This document shows positions 27,882 to 38,127 of a stretch of DNA of 39,940 nucleotides, piece by piece. The notes below the pieces were generated by a model that was not told where the DNA came from, did not search any database, and saw nothing but the letters and a program-made list of their open reading frames with translations. This DNA is from Blattamonas nauphoetae (lineage: Eukaryota; Preaxostyla; Oxymonadida): NCBI GenBank assembly GCA_033064195.1, contig JARBJD010000506.1:1-39940 (forward strand), given 5' to 3'. A program made the translations under genes and the position numbers. Positions within the stretch are counted from its first letter, which is position 1. Each line of letters begins with the position of its first letter.

Positions 27882-28772
27882 TTAGCAAGGTTCTCTGACC
27901 CTTCTGATTAACCCATCTTTGTTGATCTCTGTCAGTGCAACTCCATCTGTATTGTATCGAAGAATGATTGCTTCACATTTCTGTTTCCTCTGATAGACAT
28001 TCCAGAAGTGCTGAATATCAATGGGAGAGTTCAATTGAGGATAGACTCTGCTGATTCGTTCTTTGTTGAATCCTCCAAAGATCCACATTGAATCAATGTT
28101 TGACTTCATGTCTGCTGACAAACTGAAGAGCTCATGCATCGTCAGAAAGAATGTGAACTTTGGTTGTCGATTCTCCAATAATAAGTCCATCATTGTCATT
28201 CTATTTTTGGATGTTCTCCGTTCACCAAGGATTCTTCGACAGTCATCAAGAAGGATAATCGTTTGGAGATTCTTCACTGAGAAATCATCAATGTAAAGTG
28301 AGTCAAAGAGATCTTCTCGGCATTCATCAGTGATTCTCTCTTGCCATTGATTGTCTATGATCTCTTCATAAGCAGCTTTCGATTCAGATAGTTCCAACAG
28401 AAATGGAAGTGCATCATCGTATTTGACTTTCACATAAGGAACAGTCAGTATTGGTTTGAATTTGTCGAATGTTGGATCAATGTTCTTATCAGTGACGAAG
28501 ACAAAGAGATGGAATAGTTCATTTCTGACATGTACATTCTGGAGCTTGGCAACCTCTCGAAGAGCATTAAATGTTTTTCCACTTCCTCTATTCCCAACAA
28601 GGACATTAACACTGTTGCGATTGAAATTCAAGTCTGGATGAATCTGTGATTGCACTTCATGAGAAACATTCCTATTTGATGCTTCACTCAATTTAGCATT
28701 CACGTATGCTGTTAGAGACGAGGGTTCCACCCTCCGCGAAACCTCTGGTTTAGCCATATTCGATTTGTTCAT
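27882..28772 (-). CDS. Genome-packaging ATPase (A32/FtsK-HerA type), E2 copy
   Basis: A 296-aa relative of the E1 ATPase, open throughout. Walker A GNRGSGKT and Walker B TIILLDDCRR are intact, as is the TMHE segment. Only the first 15 residues (MNKSNMAKPEVSRRVEPS) and the last few differ clearly from E1, suggesting relaxed ends around a conserved motor core. It is divergent from the 320-aa gene over the same 61-bp spacer. Confidence 0.92.
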   Translation of the reverse strand: MNKSNMAKPEVSRRVEPSSLTAYVNAKLSEASNRNVSHEVQSQIHPDLNFNRNSVNVLVGNRGSGKTFNALREVAKLQNVHVRNELFHLFVFVTDKNIDPTFDKFKPILTVPYVKVKYDDALPFLLELSESKAAYEEIIDNQWQERITDECREDLFDSLYIDDFSVKNLQTIILLDDCRRILGERRTSKNRMTMMDLLLENRQPKFTFFLTMHELFSLSADMKSNIDSMWIFGGFNKERISRVYPQLNSPIDIQHFWNVYQRKQKCEAIILRYNTDGVALTEINKDGLIRRVREPC

Positions 28773-28833
28773 TTGTGATTTAACTCTAATTAAAATATAC
28801 TTTTGGTTTTTTTATTTTGTATGAAAACACACA

Positions 28834-29801
28834 ATGTCACAAAAGATAGTGTACGTTCAACCACAAAGAAAAGCACAAGCGAGGAAACCAAGAATGAGAT
28901 ACGGACCAGAGACTCAAGCAGCATTGAAACGAATCTACGCTGACGATGATATTCAAACCAGACGCAATGATGCTCTGTGTAGTCTTCCATCAGCTCGTGA
29001 GTATATTGCGAGAACTGGACGAAATTGGACTGCGAAAGTAGAACAATATGGACAAGTTCCTGATGTGATGGTCTACGATAATGAAACTGGAGATCTGATT
29101 GCAGTCAATGGTGCCATGCTAACTCCATACAACAGCAGACCAGTCAAAGAGACATACTATGCAATGAATCCAACCCCAGATATGCGAAGACAGAAACCAT
29201 ACACATCATTCAATCAAGAGAATGGAAGGAGAATCAAAGCTGTACATCGGAATTTCCTCAAAAATGGAACATACGATTTACCAACCAATTATCGAGACAT
29301 CAGCTATGAAGAGATGAAGACCAAACGATCTCAACAACCATATGCAATAATGAAGAGAGCTGTTGGTGAACACATGACAGACACATTGGGAATAACTCGT
29401 GCAAATCGAAGCAATCCAGCTGATCCCAGCAAGAATGTGTTAGACAATATGGTGTTCAATTCAATTCAATTCAATCACAGATTGCATCACTGATGTGGGA
29501 TCAATGGCTTCATGATCAAGTTCAGGACTACAATCCCAGTATGAAACAAAAGAAAGCATTCAAAGATCAGATCTATCCAGTGTTTCTCCAAATGATCACT
29601 CAAGATACAACGTATTTATCGGAATACTGTACTCGCTATTCAACTCACATATCAACAGAAGTTAATAAACTGAAAGCCAAAGCATTCAAAACAGTCACAG
29701 ATGATGATATCAGTGGATACCAATCTGAAATGCCTGGGTATTATCGATTTGCACAGTTGGACAGTTCTGGAATGGGAGAAATAGATCGAGCAGAAATGTG
29801 A
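28834..29801 (+). pseudogene. Conserved 320-aa Polinton protein, E2 copy, broken
   Basis: Relative of 2740-3702 with the same basic N-terminus (QRKAQARKPRMRY) and the same C-terminal end (SGMGEIDRAEM). DNA-level identity to E1 is very high, visibly above that of the capsid-like genes. It has about one break. Function unknown; see the E1 copy for what can be read from the sequence. Confidence 0.75.
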
Positions 29802-29844
29802 ATTTAAAAACATTAATATATATTTTTTATTTTTATAGAAAGTG

Positions 29845-30429
29845 ATGCAACCAATTCTAAGTTGTCAATTTACAAAACACACAAGTTCTTCTTCAGTACC
29901 AACATCAATCACCAACAATGTCATCATCGATAATAAAGGATCCAATCCCGGAAGATCGAAACTCGAAGATCGCAATGAACAATGCGCGAATGTTGAACTC
30001 GAGAATGTTCCAGGTGTTTATGATCCACCATTGGAGACATATCCATCAGCACTAATTCAAAGTCGTTCAATTCCGCTTCGAGAATATACATCCAACATTT
30101 CAGCATTCAAAGATCAACTACTGCTCGTCTACAAGAATGCTTTCGCTTGTGAAAAGAAACTACTGAATAATCTCATTGAACCTTCGAAGAAACTGATCAC
30201 AAACCAAAGTGATTTATGTGCACTGATTGCGACATTATCTGGGATCAATGATGTGGTGATCGAATTGGATGACCTGTCTGATAAGTGCTTATGTCTGAAT
30301 AAACTCCCAATCTTTCGAACAATATTCAAGATCCTTGTTGGAGGAAAAGACATGAGTATTGCCTACAATGAAGCATACAACACCATTCTCAATTATGGCA
30401 TTTCTCTGACGAAAGCGATTCCACGCTAA
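29845..30429 (+). CDS. Conserved helical Polinton protein, unknown function, E2 copy (open)
   Basis: An open frame of about 194 residues from the ATG at 29845; an in-frame GTG sits one codon upstream but the ATG fits the promoter spacing better. The N-terminus is Ser/Thr-rich and polar. The middle contains NPGRSKLEDRNEQCANVELE, and the rest is helical with conserved cysteines (LSDKCLCLNKLP). It has no membrane span and no catalytic motif I can name. It lies between the 320-aa gene and MAPG protein A. This copy is open while the E1 one is broken. Confidence 0.75.
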   Translation: MQPILSCQFTKHTSSSSVPTSITNNVIIDNKGSNPGRSKLEDRNEQCANVELENVPGVYDPPLETYPSALIQSRSIPLREYTSNISAFKDQLLLVYKNAFACEKKLLNNLIEPSKKLITNQSDLCALIATLSGINDVVIELDDLSDKCLCLNKLPIFRTIFKILVGGKDMSIAYNEAYNTILNYGISLTKAIPR

Positions 30430-30465
30430 AATTATAAATGAATTGTATTTTTTATTTTTACATAA

Positions 30466-30840
30466 ATGGCACCAGGAAGTTTCAACAAACTCAAAAATAT
30501 CGGCAAGCAATTCTTTCAATTCATCAAACCTCTAGCTCCAACATTGCTTCAAGTTGGTGGTGGATTGCTCTCACAAACGAACAGTAAATTCGGACAAACA
30601 GCAGGAGGAATACTCAATGGATTAGGTGGAATGATGGACGTTTATCAACAAAATAAGGCGATCAATCGTCAACAAAAACCGCAGATGATTGAATATGAAC
30701 CACCTCGAAATGGACGATTCTCAAATGATGATATGCCGCTCTCTTCAAATTCCAAAATTCAATTCAAAGGATTATCATTCACTAGTATTCGAATATTTTT
30801 ATTTTTATTAAAATGGCACCAGGTTGGTTATCAAAATTAG
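30466..30840 (+). CDS. Small MAPG protein A, E2 copy
   Basis: Its first 100 residues match 4386-4694 almost exactly, with the same amphipathic start (MAPGSFNKLKNIGKQFFQFI) and Gly-rich hydrophobic middle. The open frame overlaps the start of the next gene by 28 bp. The promoter-like box TTGTATTTTTTATTTTTA lies just upstream. Virion-lining or membrane-active role by analogy only. Confidence 0.7.
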   Translation: MAPGSFNKLKNIGKQFFQFIKPLAPTLLQVGGGLLSQTNSKFGQTAGGILNGLGGMMDVYQQNKAINRQQKPQMIEYEPPRNGRFSNDDMPLSSNSKIQFKGLSFTSIRIFLFLLKWHQVGYQN

Positions 30841-31118
30841 CAGCAGTTGGTAAAAACATACTCAGAGTTGGAGCTCCATTTCTGAATCTCATTCCATTTG
30901 TAGGGCCTCTGATTTCAAAGGTAGCACAGACAGGTGTTGAGATGATTCCAGATGTGAAATCGGATCAGCAAATCCATGCAGAAAAGATGGCTCAGTATGA
31001 GCAAGCAATGAATGAAGGAAACACTGCAGTTGCGAACAAGCTCAGAGGTGAAATACTGCGATTGGAAGAAAAGCTGAAACCGAAAACAAAGAAGAAGAAA
31101 CTGAAAAAGAAAAAGTAA
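30813..31118 (+). CDS. Small MAPG protein B, E2 copy
   Basis: A 101-aa relative of 4733-5032. The hydrophobic half is identical in pattern (NLIPFVGPLISKVAQTGVE). The lysine tail differs in sequence but keeps its charge (KTKKKKLKKKK), which suggests selection for basicity rather than exact residues. Its promoter box lies within the overlapping end of the preceding frame. Confidence 0.75.
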   Translation: MAPGWLSKLAAVGKNILRVGAPFLNLIPFVGPLISKVAQTGVEMIPDVKSDQQIHAEKMAQYEQAMNEGNTAVANKLRGEILRLEEKLKPKTKKKKLKKKK

Positions 31119-31160
31119 CTAGAGTTAAAGCATAAATGTAATTTTTTTATTTTTGTTAAA

Positions 31161-33023
31161 ATGAACTCGCATATAACACATCTGACAAACAAAAGAACTG
31201 GAGCATCATCACTGACTGGAAATACAACTGGATCAATCAAATACACGAGAGATGACATTGGTCAAATACAACAGCAACTCATGTCTGAACACCATTTCAA
31301 TTACCTTCTGAACGATGGAGCACACAGTACTTCTATCCAGGAGTTAAAACCATCAGAGAATTCACGCTTCTACAAGGGACAGGAAATAATCATTCCACTG
31401 ACCGGGAATCAAGACATTTGTCAAATCGATGATTCCTTTTTTACGTTCACAATGACTGCAACATTGAAACTCAATAATTGGCAGACAACTTCTGGTAAAC
31501 TTGGATCATGGATGAATGAGAGAATCTTCATCTTTGTTGGACTCAAGCATTCAGCATCCATCTTTCGTAGTCTTACTGTTCTTCACAACAATCAGAGAAT
31601 CATTAGCACAACAACAAATGATGTATCCATGGAATCTCACATCTACAACATGATCAAACCAAAGAGTCAATTGGAGAATCGAAAACACTCACATACGCCA
31701 TGGCAAAATGCTTGGAATCATGATGAATCTGTTGCTGGTGTTTATATTCCATTATCAGACTTCACAGGAACAAAAGAAACTGGTAATTTATGTGACACTA
31801 TTGATGTGCCAATTCGTGTGTCGATTAATCTTGAAGATCTTCTGATATTCTCTGGGATGACTGACTATCCAAGATGTCTATTCGGTGATTTGAAATTAAG
31901 TGTGTACATCAATGAGGATGCTTTTGTCTGCTGCCCTGTGAATCCTGAACAGACATTGAAAAATACACTATCATCATTCGTTACTGGAACAGCAACAGCA
32001 CCATATATAAAAACAGCAATTCAATCTTGTATTCAACATCGTCCCTTTTTTCTGAATAATCTTGTAACCTCATGTACCAAGAATTTCGTTCAAATTGGTC
32101 CATCATTTCTCCAACCATCGGTTATAAAAGACGCTTGTCTCAATGCATCCAATGCTCTGACAAATGAACCTGCATACGTGGATCAATATATATCATTGAA
32201 CATTCTTGATTATCAAATTGATGATGTGTATTGCATGAGTTCTGGATACAATATTAAAGACATTGCGAAAGAGAATCTGAAGCAGATGTACACAAATCGT
32301 CCTGGAACAATTCCAGCAGAAAAGATCTCATTCTATCCATTTCAGAAGACACCAACAGCAACAGGAATTGATTGTACTCAGCAAATGGTACTTGTGAATG
32401 CCAAGGATATTATGCTTCTCTTCCGTCATTCCGACAATGAAGTCACTTGTTTCCACAATCCAATGCAGAAGAATATCCAAGTGACTTTACAAAACAGGTA
32501 TTATCCAGAACAACCGACTACAACTATTGGAGCTCGCTTCTATCAATTTGCATTGTCGACTCTCAACCTTGATTCATACCTCACTGTTCCAGATGATTTG
32601 GAGCGATCACTTACAGATTCTCTCGTCGAAGAGAAACTCACTGGTGACGGAACATATCCTCGTGAAACAATGACAAGAGTGCGACCGATTCATGACAACA
32701 CTGACTTCCTTTTGTGCTTCTCAACACAGAGAAGTGGATGTCCAACGAACTGTAATGATTCGATCAGTTCCAGAGGTGTGAATACTGCTGTCACATTGAG
32801 ATCTCAACCAATATATCAAGGGAATCTTGACACATACTACAATGTTTACGATCCTAGTCAAAGTTGTGGTGATATGATAACATTTACTCATCCTCCAGCA
32901 CCAATATTAGCTACTACTGCCACAACGTGGTGGGTGTTACGATTTAGTAATGATGAACCAAGAGTCGAATACTATCCTAATCACACACTGAAAGCATTAC
33001 ACAAAGATTTGGGAATCATGTAG
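31161..33023 (+). CDS. Large capsid-like protein 1, E2 copy (open)
   Basis: A 620-aa relative of 5074-6933, open throughout. Conserved blocks (GNQDICQIDDSF; EDLLIFSGMTDYP; KISFYPFQKTPTATGIDCTQ; FYQFALSTLNLDSYL; PPAPILATTATTWWVLR) alternate with divergent patches, for example around residues 205-215 and 320-370. Such patchiness fits a rigid capsid core with exposed variable loops. The capsid assignment is inferred from size, tandem duplication and position. It is followed after 51 bp by its paralogue. Confidence 0.7.
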   Translation: MNSHITHLTNKRTGASSLTGNTTGSIKYTRDDIGQIQQQLMSEHHFNYLLNDGAHSTSIQELKPSENSRFYKGQEIIIPLTGNQDICQIDDSFFTFTMTATLKLNNWQTTSGKLGSWMNERIFIFVGLKHSASIFRSLTVLHNNQRIISTTTNDVSMESHIYNMIKPKSQLENRKHSHTPWQNAWNHDESVAGVYIPLSDFTGTKETGNLCDTIDVPIRVSINLEDLLIFSGMTDYPRCLFGDLKLSVYINEDAFVCCPVNPEQTLKNTLSSFVTGTATAPYIKTAIQSCIQHRPFFLNNLVTSCTKNFVQIGPSFLQPSVIKDACLNASNALTNEPAYVDQYISLNILDYQIDDVYCMSSGYNIKDIAKENLKQMYTNRPGTIPAEKISFYPFQKTPTATGIDCTQQMVLVNAKDIMLLFRHSDNEVTCFHNPMQKNIQVTLQNRYYPEQPTTTIGARFYQFALSTLNLDSYLTVPDDLERSLTDSLVEEKLTGDGTYPRETMTRVRPIHDNTDFLLCFSTQRSGCPTNCNDSISSRGVNTAVTLRSQPIYQGNLDTYYNVYDPSQSCGDMITFTHPPAPILATTATTWWVLRFSNDEPRVEYYPNHTLKALHKDLGIM

Positions 33024-33074
33024 AGACAAAACAGGAAAAGAAATTATTGATATTGTATTTTTATTTTTCTATAA

Positions 33075-34761
33075 ATGAGAAGTATCAGATCAAATCAATC
33101 CAAACCAACATCGACATTAATTGAGCAAATCGAAGTGCAATCGTATCTGCCGAAACAGTGGGATTCAGAACCTCACATCTACTCCATCCAAGAAGTGCAT
33201 CCTACAAATCCTCCTATGCCTTGCAGAATTGGAGACGAGATTGAAGTTCCATTGTGCTATGACGGTCATGATGTTACTGAATTTATGAAGAGTCATTTGC
33301 GAATTGATCTCACGATTACTGTTCCATATTCATATACGAGTAGTGAAACAGGAGAGTACGTCGGACTATCCGGAATATTCGTCGGATACAAATCATCCTC
33401 AGATGCAATTCGAGACATGAGACTCGTCGACAGTCATGGAAACATCATTGACAATTCACTTCAGAACAATCATGTTCACGAATCATTTCTGTATCACACT
33501 TTCAAGTCGTACGAAGAGAAAAACAATATGAAGCACTGCTACAGTCTTTGGGAAAATGTTCAGAGAATGGATCAGAGTGTGTGCGGATTCTACTATGTTC
33601 CCGTCAATAAATCCACAAATAAACTCACAAAGACAATTCCGTTGGTTATTCCATTTGTGAATTTACTTCCATTGAGTACATTTGATCAATATCCCAATTC
33701 AATCTTTGGTAATTTACGTTTACGATTTCACTTGACAACTGATTCACTAGTGTATTGTCCAATTCAACATTCAACTGTCATTCGAAAATCTTCACAAGGT
33801 TGCCGTGAATTGTTTCCAGATAAAGACTTGACAAGTATGTCGGATCAAACCAACATGCTCTTGATGTCTGATGGGGACTTTTCTCCAGTAACACAGGAAT
33901 TTACACAGATAGGAAATCCAGTACTGAAAGCTAGCAGTAAAAGGAGCTATGCTCCACCTGCCAGTACAGTCGCTGAGGTTGGAGCTATAAGTTTCACTTG
34001 CACTGTTCAATCCTCTTCGGTGGACAAAGTCTCAACAATTTGCTATGGATATCAAATCACTGATGCAACAAAACAATCCCTCTTCAACACATATTCGAAG
34101 ACTCTGTATGTCATGAAAGCAGAAAGAATTGACACACAATCATTTCAATCAAAGCAAATGCAATGGGAGTGAGATCAAACATCAGTATCAAACTCAACAA
34201 TCTCATGAATCTGATGTGCTTATTCCCGAAAGACCAAACGAATGTACAGTCTTCAGAAATCCTCACTATGTTGGTCAATTCGAAATGCTTGGATCCAACT
34301 TTCCCAATTTCCCAATGTCAACAATCTCACCAGAGTTCTATCAAATGATGATGGTGAATGGTGATTTCATTGGTTGTTCCGCAACAGAAGAGTTTGAAAA
34401 TTCAATTTGTTCAACTCGAATGTTTGACTATAGAGCAAAAGGAATATAAGAGAACAAAACCAGTAACAGATGCAACATGTTTCACATTCATGGTTCCAAC
34501 AGATCGAAGTGAAATCGCTGGTGGTGAAGAAGGTATCTCAACAGCAGAATCAGTGAATATCGTCTACAGAGGAACACCAATCAATCAGGAGAACTTGATC
34601 CATATTTCACATCAACCAAAGATGGACCTCCTCCTCCAATTCTAGCACTACATCAAGCAACATACTGGTTATTCTGGATTGAAAATGGACAACCACGAGT
34701 GCGATATGTAATTGATCGTCGACTCCAAGAAGCGTATGAAGAAGTGAAGAGAGGGTATTGA
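33075..34761 (+). pseudogene. Large capsid-like protein 2, E2 copy, broken
   Basis: Relative of 6986-8680, recognisable from start (MRSIRSNQSKPTSTLIEQIE) to end (QPRVRYVIDRRLQEAYEEVK). It has a few breaks. The stretch equivalent to residues 235-310 is strongly divergent from E1, while flanking segments are close. Same promoter-like box as its E1 counterpart. Confidence 0.8.
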
Positions 34762-34801
34762 ATAGAACAACTATGATATTTTATTTTTGTAGAAAACAAG
34801 A

Positions 34802-35210
34802 ATGGTCAAACACTATTTCTCAATTCAGAATTCTCACACTACTCAACTCCCTCCTGATTTTACCAATTCCAGAAATCAAAAATATGTTCACTTCCTCGAC
34901 TGCAAACTCATACATGTGAGAGAAGAAATAAATGGTAACTCAACTGTCATTTCAAAAGATATTCCACAGCACATCACAATCCATGGTGATTGGATCCAGA
35001 CTGATGCATTCAATGATTCATATGTTGCTTTCTGCAATGAACAGATTGCGAAGCGAAAGAAGTGGGAATAACTACTCGACAATCTATTGTGAAGATCTGG
35101 TTCAAAGACAGTTCTGGTGAGTCAATCGAGATGGAAACATCAGAGACAATCAATGGAAAAATAATAAAGAGTATTATGAATTTCTGGTTGATCTCATGTT
35201 GGAATACTAA
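34802..35210 (+). pseudogene. Small 136-aa Polinton protein, E2 copy, broken
   Basis: Relative of 8712-9122 over its whole length (FSIQNSHTTQLPPDFTNSRN at the start). It has one or two breaks. It is convergent with, and overlapping, the spike gene as in E1. Function unknown. Confidence 0.75.
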
Positions 35211-36040
35211 TCAGTGTATTATATTTTTGGATCAGTTCATTGATGAGTGTCTGTTGTTGTCCAACAATAGAGCACAATTCCTGAATGGCTTTCACACAGA
35301 AGCAAGAGAGTTCTGCATAATCAACTTGAAGACAATCTGGATTGGAATCATTCACGACTTCAGGGAATATTTCTTGGATCTGCTGTGCAATCACACCAAT
35401 GTGCTTCTTCTCACTTTCTTTCTTCAAGCATTCGCATTTCTCTCTGCAGTTCTTCAAGTGTTCTTCATTGGTTTCGTTCTCGATTTGTTTCGTCACTTTG
35501 TTGATCTTCGAGTCAAATGTGTTGAATTGGTACTGCACGATTTCGACTTTATTCAGTTGTTCAAGAACATCGGGGTATGGTTCAATATTTCTTTTGACTC
35601 TTCTGTCTGACAGTTGAGAAAAACTTCCTGTTGTGGATATTGAAAACACTCCTGAACCCGTGTCCTCATCGTAATAGTACAATGCTGGTTTGTCACAGGG
35701 AGACCACATAATAATTCCATCACCATTGAACTGAATTCCTGAAGTTTCTGCTAGTGATTGTGAGATTGAAATTCCAGAAGAAAATGTTGATGCCGGATAT
35801 GTTCCAGGATACTTCGGAAGTGATCCTTCTGAGATATTCCACTTCGCTCCATTCACATTGATCAATCCTCCAATTGTTGGTGTTGTGATCGATCCATTTG
35901 TGCTCACACTCTCTGTATTGAAGATATCGCTGTCTTGTGTGCTTCTGTTGTCTTCTGAAGTGAGTCAATCACTGCTGTATTCTCGTTGGTTGTTGAGAGA
36001 TTATGATCAATCATTTGTGAATTGTATTTTGTCGATTCAT
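35194..36040 (-). pseudogene. Spike/fibre-like protein with S74 chaperone domain, E2 copy, broken
   Basis: Relative of 9106-9978. The S74 signatures are present (LSDRRVKRNI, HIGVIAQQIQEIFPEVV, LQVDYAELSCFC). The beta-rich shaft region (GSITTPTIGGLINVNG) is almost unchanged from E1. Broken, with one or two breaks near its N-terminal side. Its upstream minus-strand box (CATTTTTATTTTC, about 36061-36073) adjoins the terminal repeat. Confidence 0.82.
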
Positions 36041-36076
36041 TTTTGTTTGCTCTTTCATTGAAAATAAAAATGACAA

Positions 36077-36217
36077 TCCCTCATGAACATACGTCACCGG
36101 CACATTATTTCTGACATACTCAGAGACTAGCGAACAGTTCTCTTCTCTCATTGATTCAATTCATGCTTGTTCTGAACATACTCGACGTCTTTCTTTGTAC
36201 ATTTCAGTTGGATTCAT
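36077..36217 (-). pseudogene. Inverted partial copy of the small repeat-protein gene within the right terminal repeat
   Basis: The minus strand carries the ATG and roughly the first 47 codons of the gene at 16357, because the 2-kb inverted repeat includes that part of it. The copy ends where the repeat ends. The promoter-like box TTTTTAATTTGTATTAAATG is duplicated with it. Confidence 0.85.
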
Positions 36218-38121
36218 TTAATACAAATTAAAAATTCAAAATGAAAATTCTTTCATTGATTTCTCAGTTTTGGATTTTTCACTAGAAACGAGGATCAATG
36301 GGTTCGATCACTCATTTCTCACAAGTGATAGTTTCGTTCTGATTTGTCGCGTTTCTGATTCTTCTGGTGCTCAGGATCATCGTGGTATGCTTCGTTTTTT
36401 CCTTTTTCCGAACTTTTGCAGAGCTATTTGAGGTTTCACAACCGGGTCCAGATCTCGGTAAAAGTATGCATTCTTCACCATATCGACATCATTTCTATCT
36501 TGTTTCAGCTTTGTTTTCTCTAGTTTTGATCGAATTGTCACCTAATCTTTGCTCATTATTGTTTCATTTTTGGTCACACTTCAGTCCTCTTTTTCTCGTT
36601 GTTTACTCTTTTTAACCACTTCATTCATGTTTCTTTCAACTAAACTTTTTCTCCAATTCAACACACTAATTCTCGTTTACTGAGTTTTCCGAACTTTTGC
36701 AGAGATCCGCCATTCAACGGCTCACTTCACATCTCGGTATTTTTCCGTAATCTTCATCATATCACGTACATTTTGAATCATTTTTGTTGTTTTAAGAGAA
36801 AAACCGGAACACAGCGACATTTTCACTATTGGTGTCACATTTCACACCGTTTTCACGTTCGTCAATTTCCCTCTCAGTATCATACTTGCCCGTTTTGTTC
36901 ATGTTTCATTCGCTTTCATTTACTCTGTTTTGTGAAAAAGTGATGAAAAGTTGACTAAAATGATGTGCTAGTGAAGTGAGAACGGCCCACAAAATGGAAG
37001 TGATATGAGCAAAATGAAGAGGAATGGTGAAGAGATCATATGTGAAATGGGAGAGAAAGTGATGAAATGAAAGGGACTACAGTCGGTTTTGAAGTGACAA
37101 AACGGTCAAAAGTTGAGAAGTGAAAACATGAAAAGTGACTTTATGAGAGAACTATCCGACAAAATCTCCTCAAAATTTGAGCACACCTCACTCATACCGT
37201 GAGAAAGAAGGATTTGTAACGAAATTCAGATCAAAAATCCATAGTGTCAAAATGTTGGTGCAAGTGTGTCGTCAGAGGTGTGATCGAAGAACCGTCCATA
37301 AAAGTGAACTATAGGTGGTGTACGACCAGAATTCTCAAAAAGCGTCGCTTGAGTGCGATTGTGAAGTGGTTGACGTGAAATCAATGAGAAATGAAAATTG
37401 ACAAAATTGTGAAACGATCGTGTGTCGAGGATCGTCAGAACCGAATGACGCGAATACCTGTCCACTACCGATTTGACACGTTTTGAGACCATCAGAGGGC
37501 GAAAAGTGACGTGTAGGAGAAGAGCGAGACGTCACTTTCTCCTCCTTAAAAATTTTGTCATTTTCAAAATATGTTGTGGGGTCGGATCAAACTTTTTTCA
37601 AAAGTGCTTTTTCCTAAAATTTCACCTATCAACATCAATTTCGTAATTTTATAACGTGTTTGAACACAATTTGAGACATAAAGGTGTTCATAGTGGCGAA
37701 ATCCGAACATCGACTTTTCGTCACTTTTTCGACCTAAGTTCGGTACACAGTTCGACGAATTCTCAACCGATTTTGATCAGGATTGTCTTGATCGATGACC
37801 GACAGTGTCCCGAGATTTTAGAATTTTTGCAGAATTTTTCGAAATGGTTCTCACATTGGTTTCAACTGATTTGTGGTAAAAAGGGAAAAACACCAAAAAG
37901 CGCCAACATTTTTCGAATGTTGCCAAAATTTACTTCAAAATGACACTTTTCACGAGGTCAAAATATTGGACATATTTTTAGAATTTAGGCCAAATATTGA
38001 TGTCATCAAAATGTCATAAATTCCTTTAATACAGATACGAAATTGGTCAATCGGACTTGACTTTTAGTTTTGATTTCAATGACAATTTCAGATTGGTTCC
38101 CAAATCGCTTCTACCACTACT
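36077..38121 (-). repeat. Right terminal inverted repeat of E2 (about 2.05 kb)
   Basis: Inverted copy of 14424-16497. It is about 30 bp shorter, and the visible differences are mostly single bases missing from homopolymer runs. It also contains an inverted copy of the start of the small repeat-protein gene. Otherwise no gene is supported. Confidence 0.93.
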
Positions 38122-38127
38122 ATCAAC
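38122..38127. repeat. Target-site duplication of E2, right copy (ATCAAC)
   Basis: Perfect match to 14418-14423. Counting the site once, the host reading frame runs through it (tyrosine-glutamine-proline). Confidence 0.92.

Larger units (their letters stand above)
14424..38121 (+). mobile_element. Polinton/Maverick element E2, both ends present, broken
   Basis: Complete-length 23,698-bp Polinton fossil. The ends are AGTAGTGG...CCACTACT, the AG/CT termini known for the superfamily, with inverted repeats of about 2 kb and a perfect 6-bp target duplication ATCAAC on each side. It carries a PolB gene with exonuclease and polymerase motifs, an rve-type integrase, an A32/FtsK-like ATPase, capsid-size proteins and an S74 spike. 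No adenain-like (Ulp1) protease was recognised. It lies inside a host gene whose frame continues beyond the insertion. It is broken, with roughly eight to ten breaks including three hAT-like insertions. The perfect target duplication and closely matching terminal repeats suggest recent to moderate age, older than the hAT insertions. Confidence 0.95.

Noticed and set aside
1-38121. E1 and E2 as one segmental tandem duplication.
   Set aside because: E2 has its own target-site duplication and termini, and the two differ in cargo and terminal structure. Two separate insertions explain this better.
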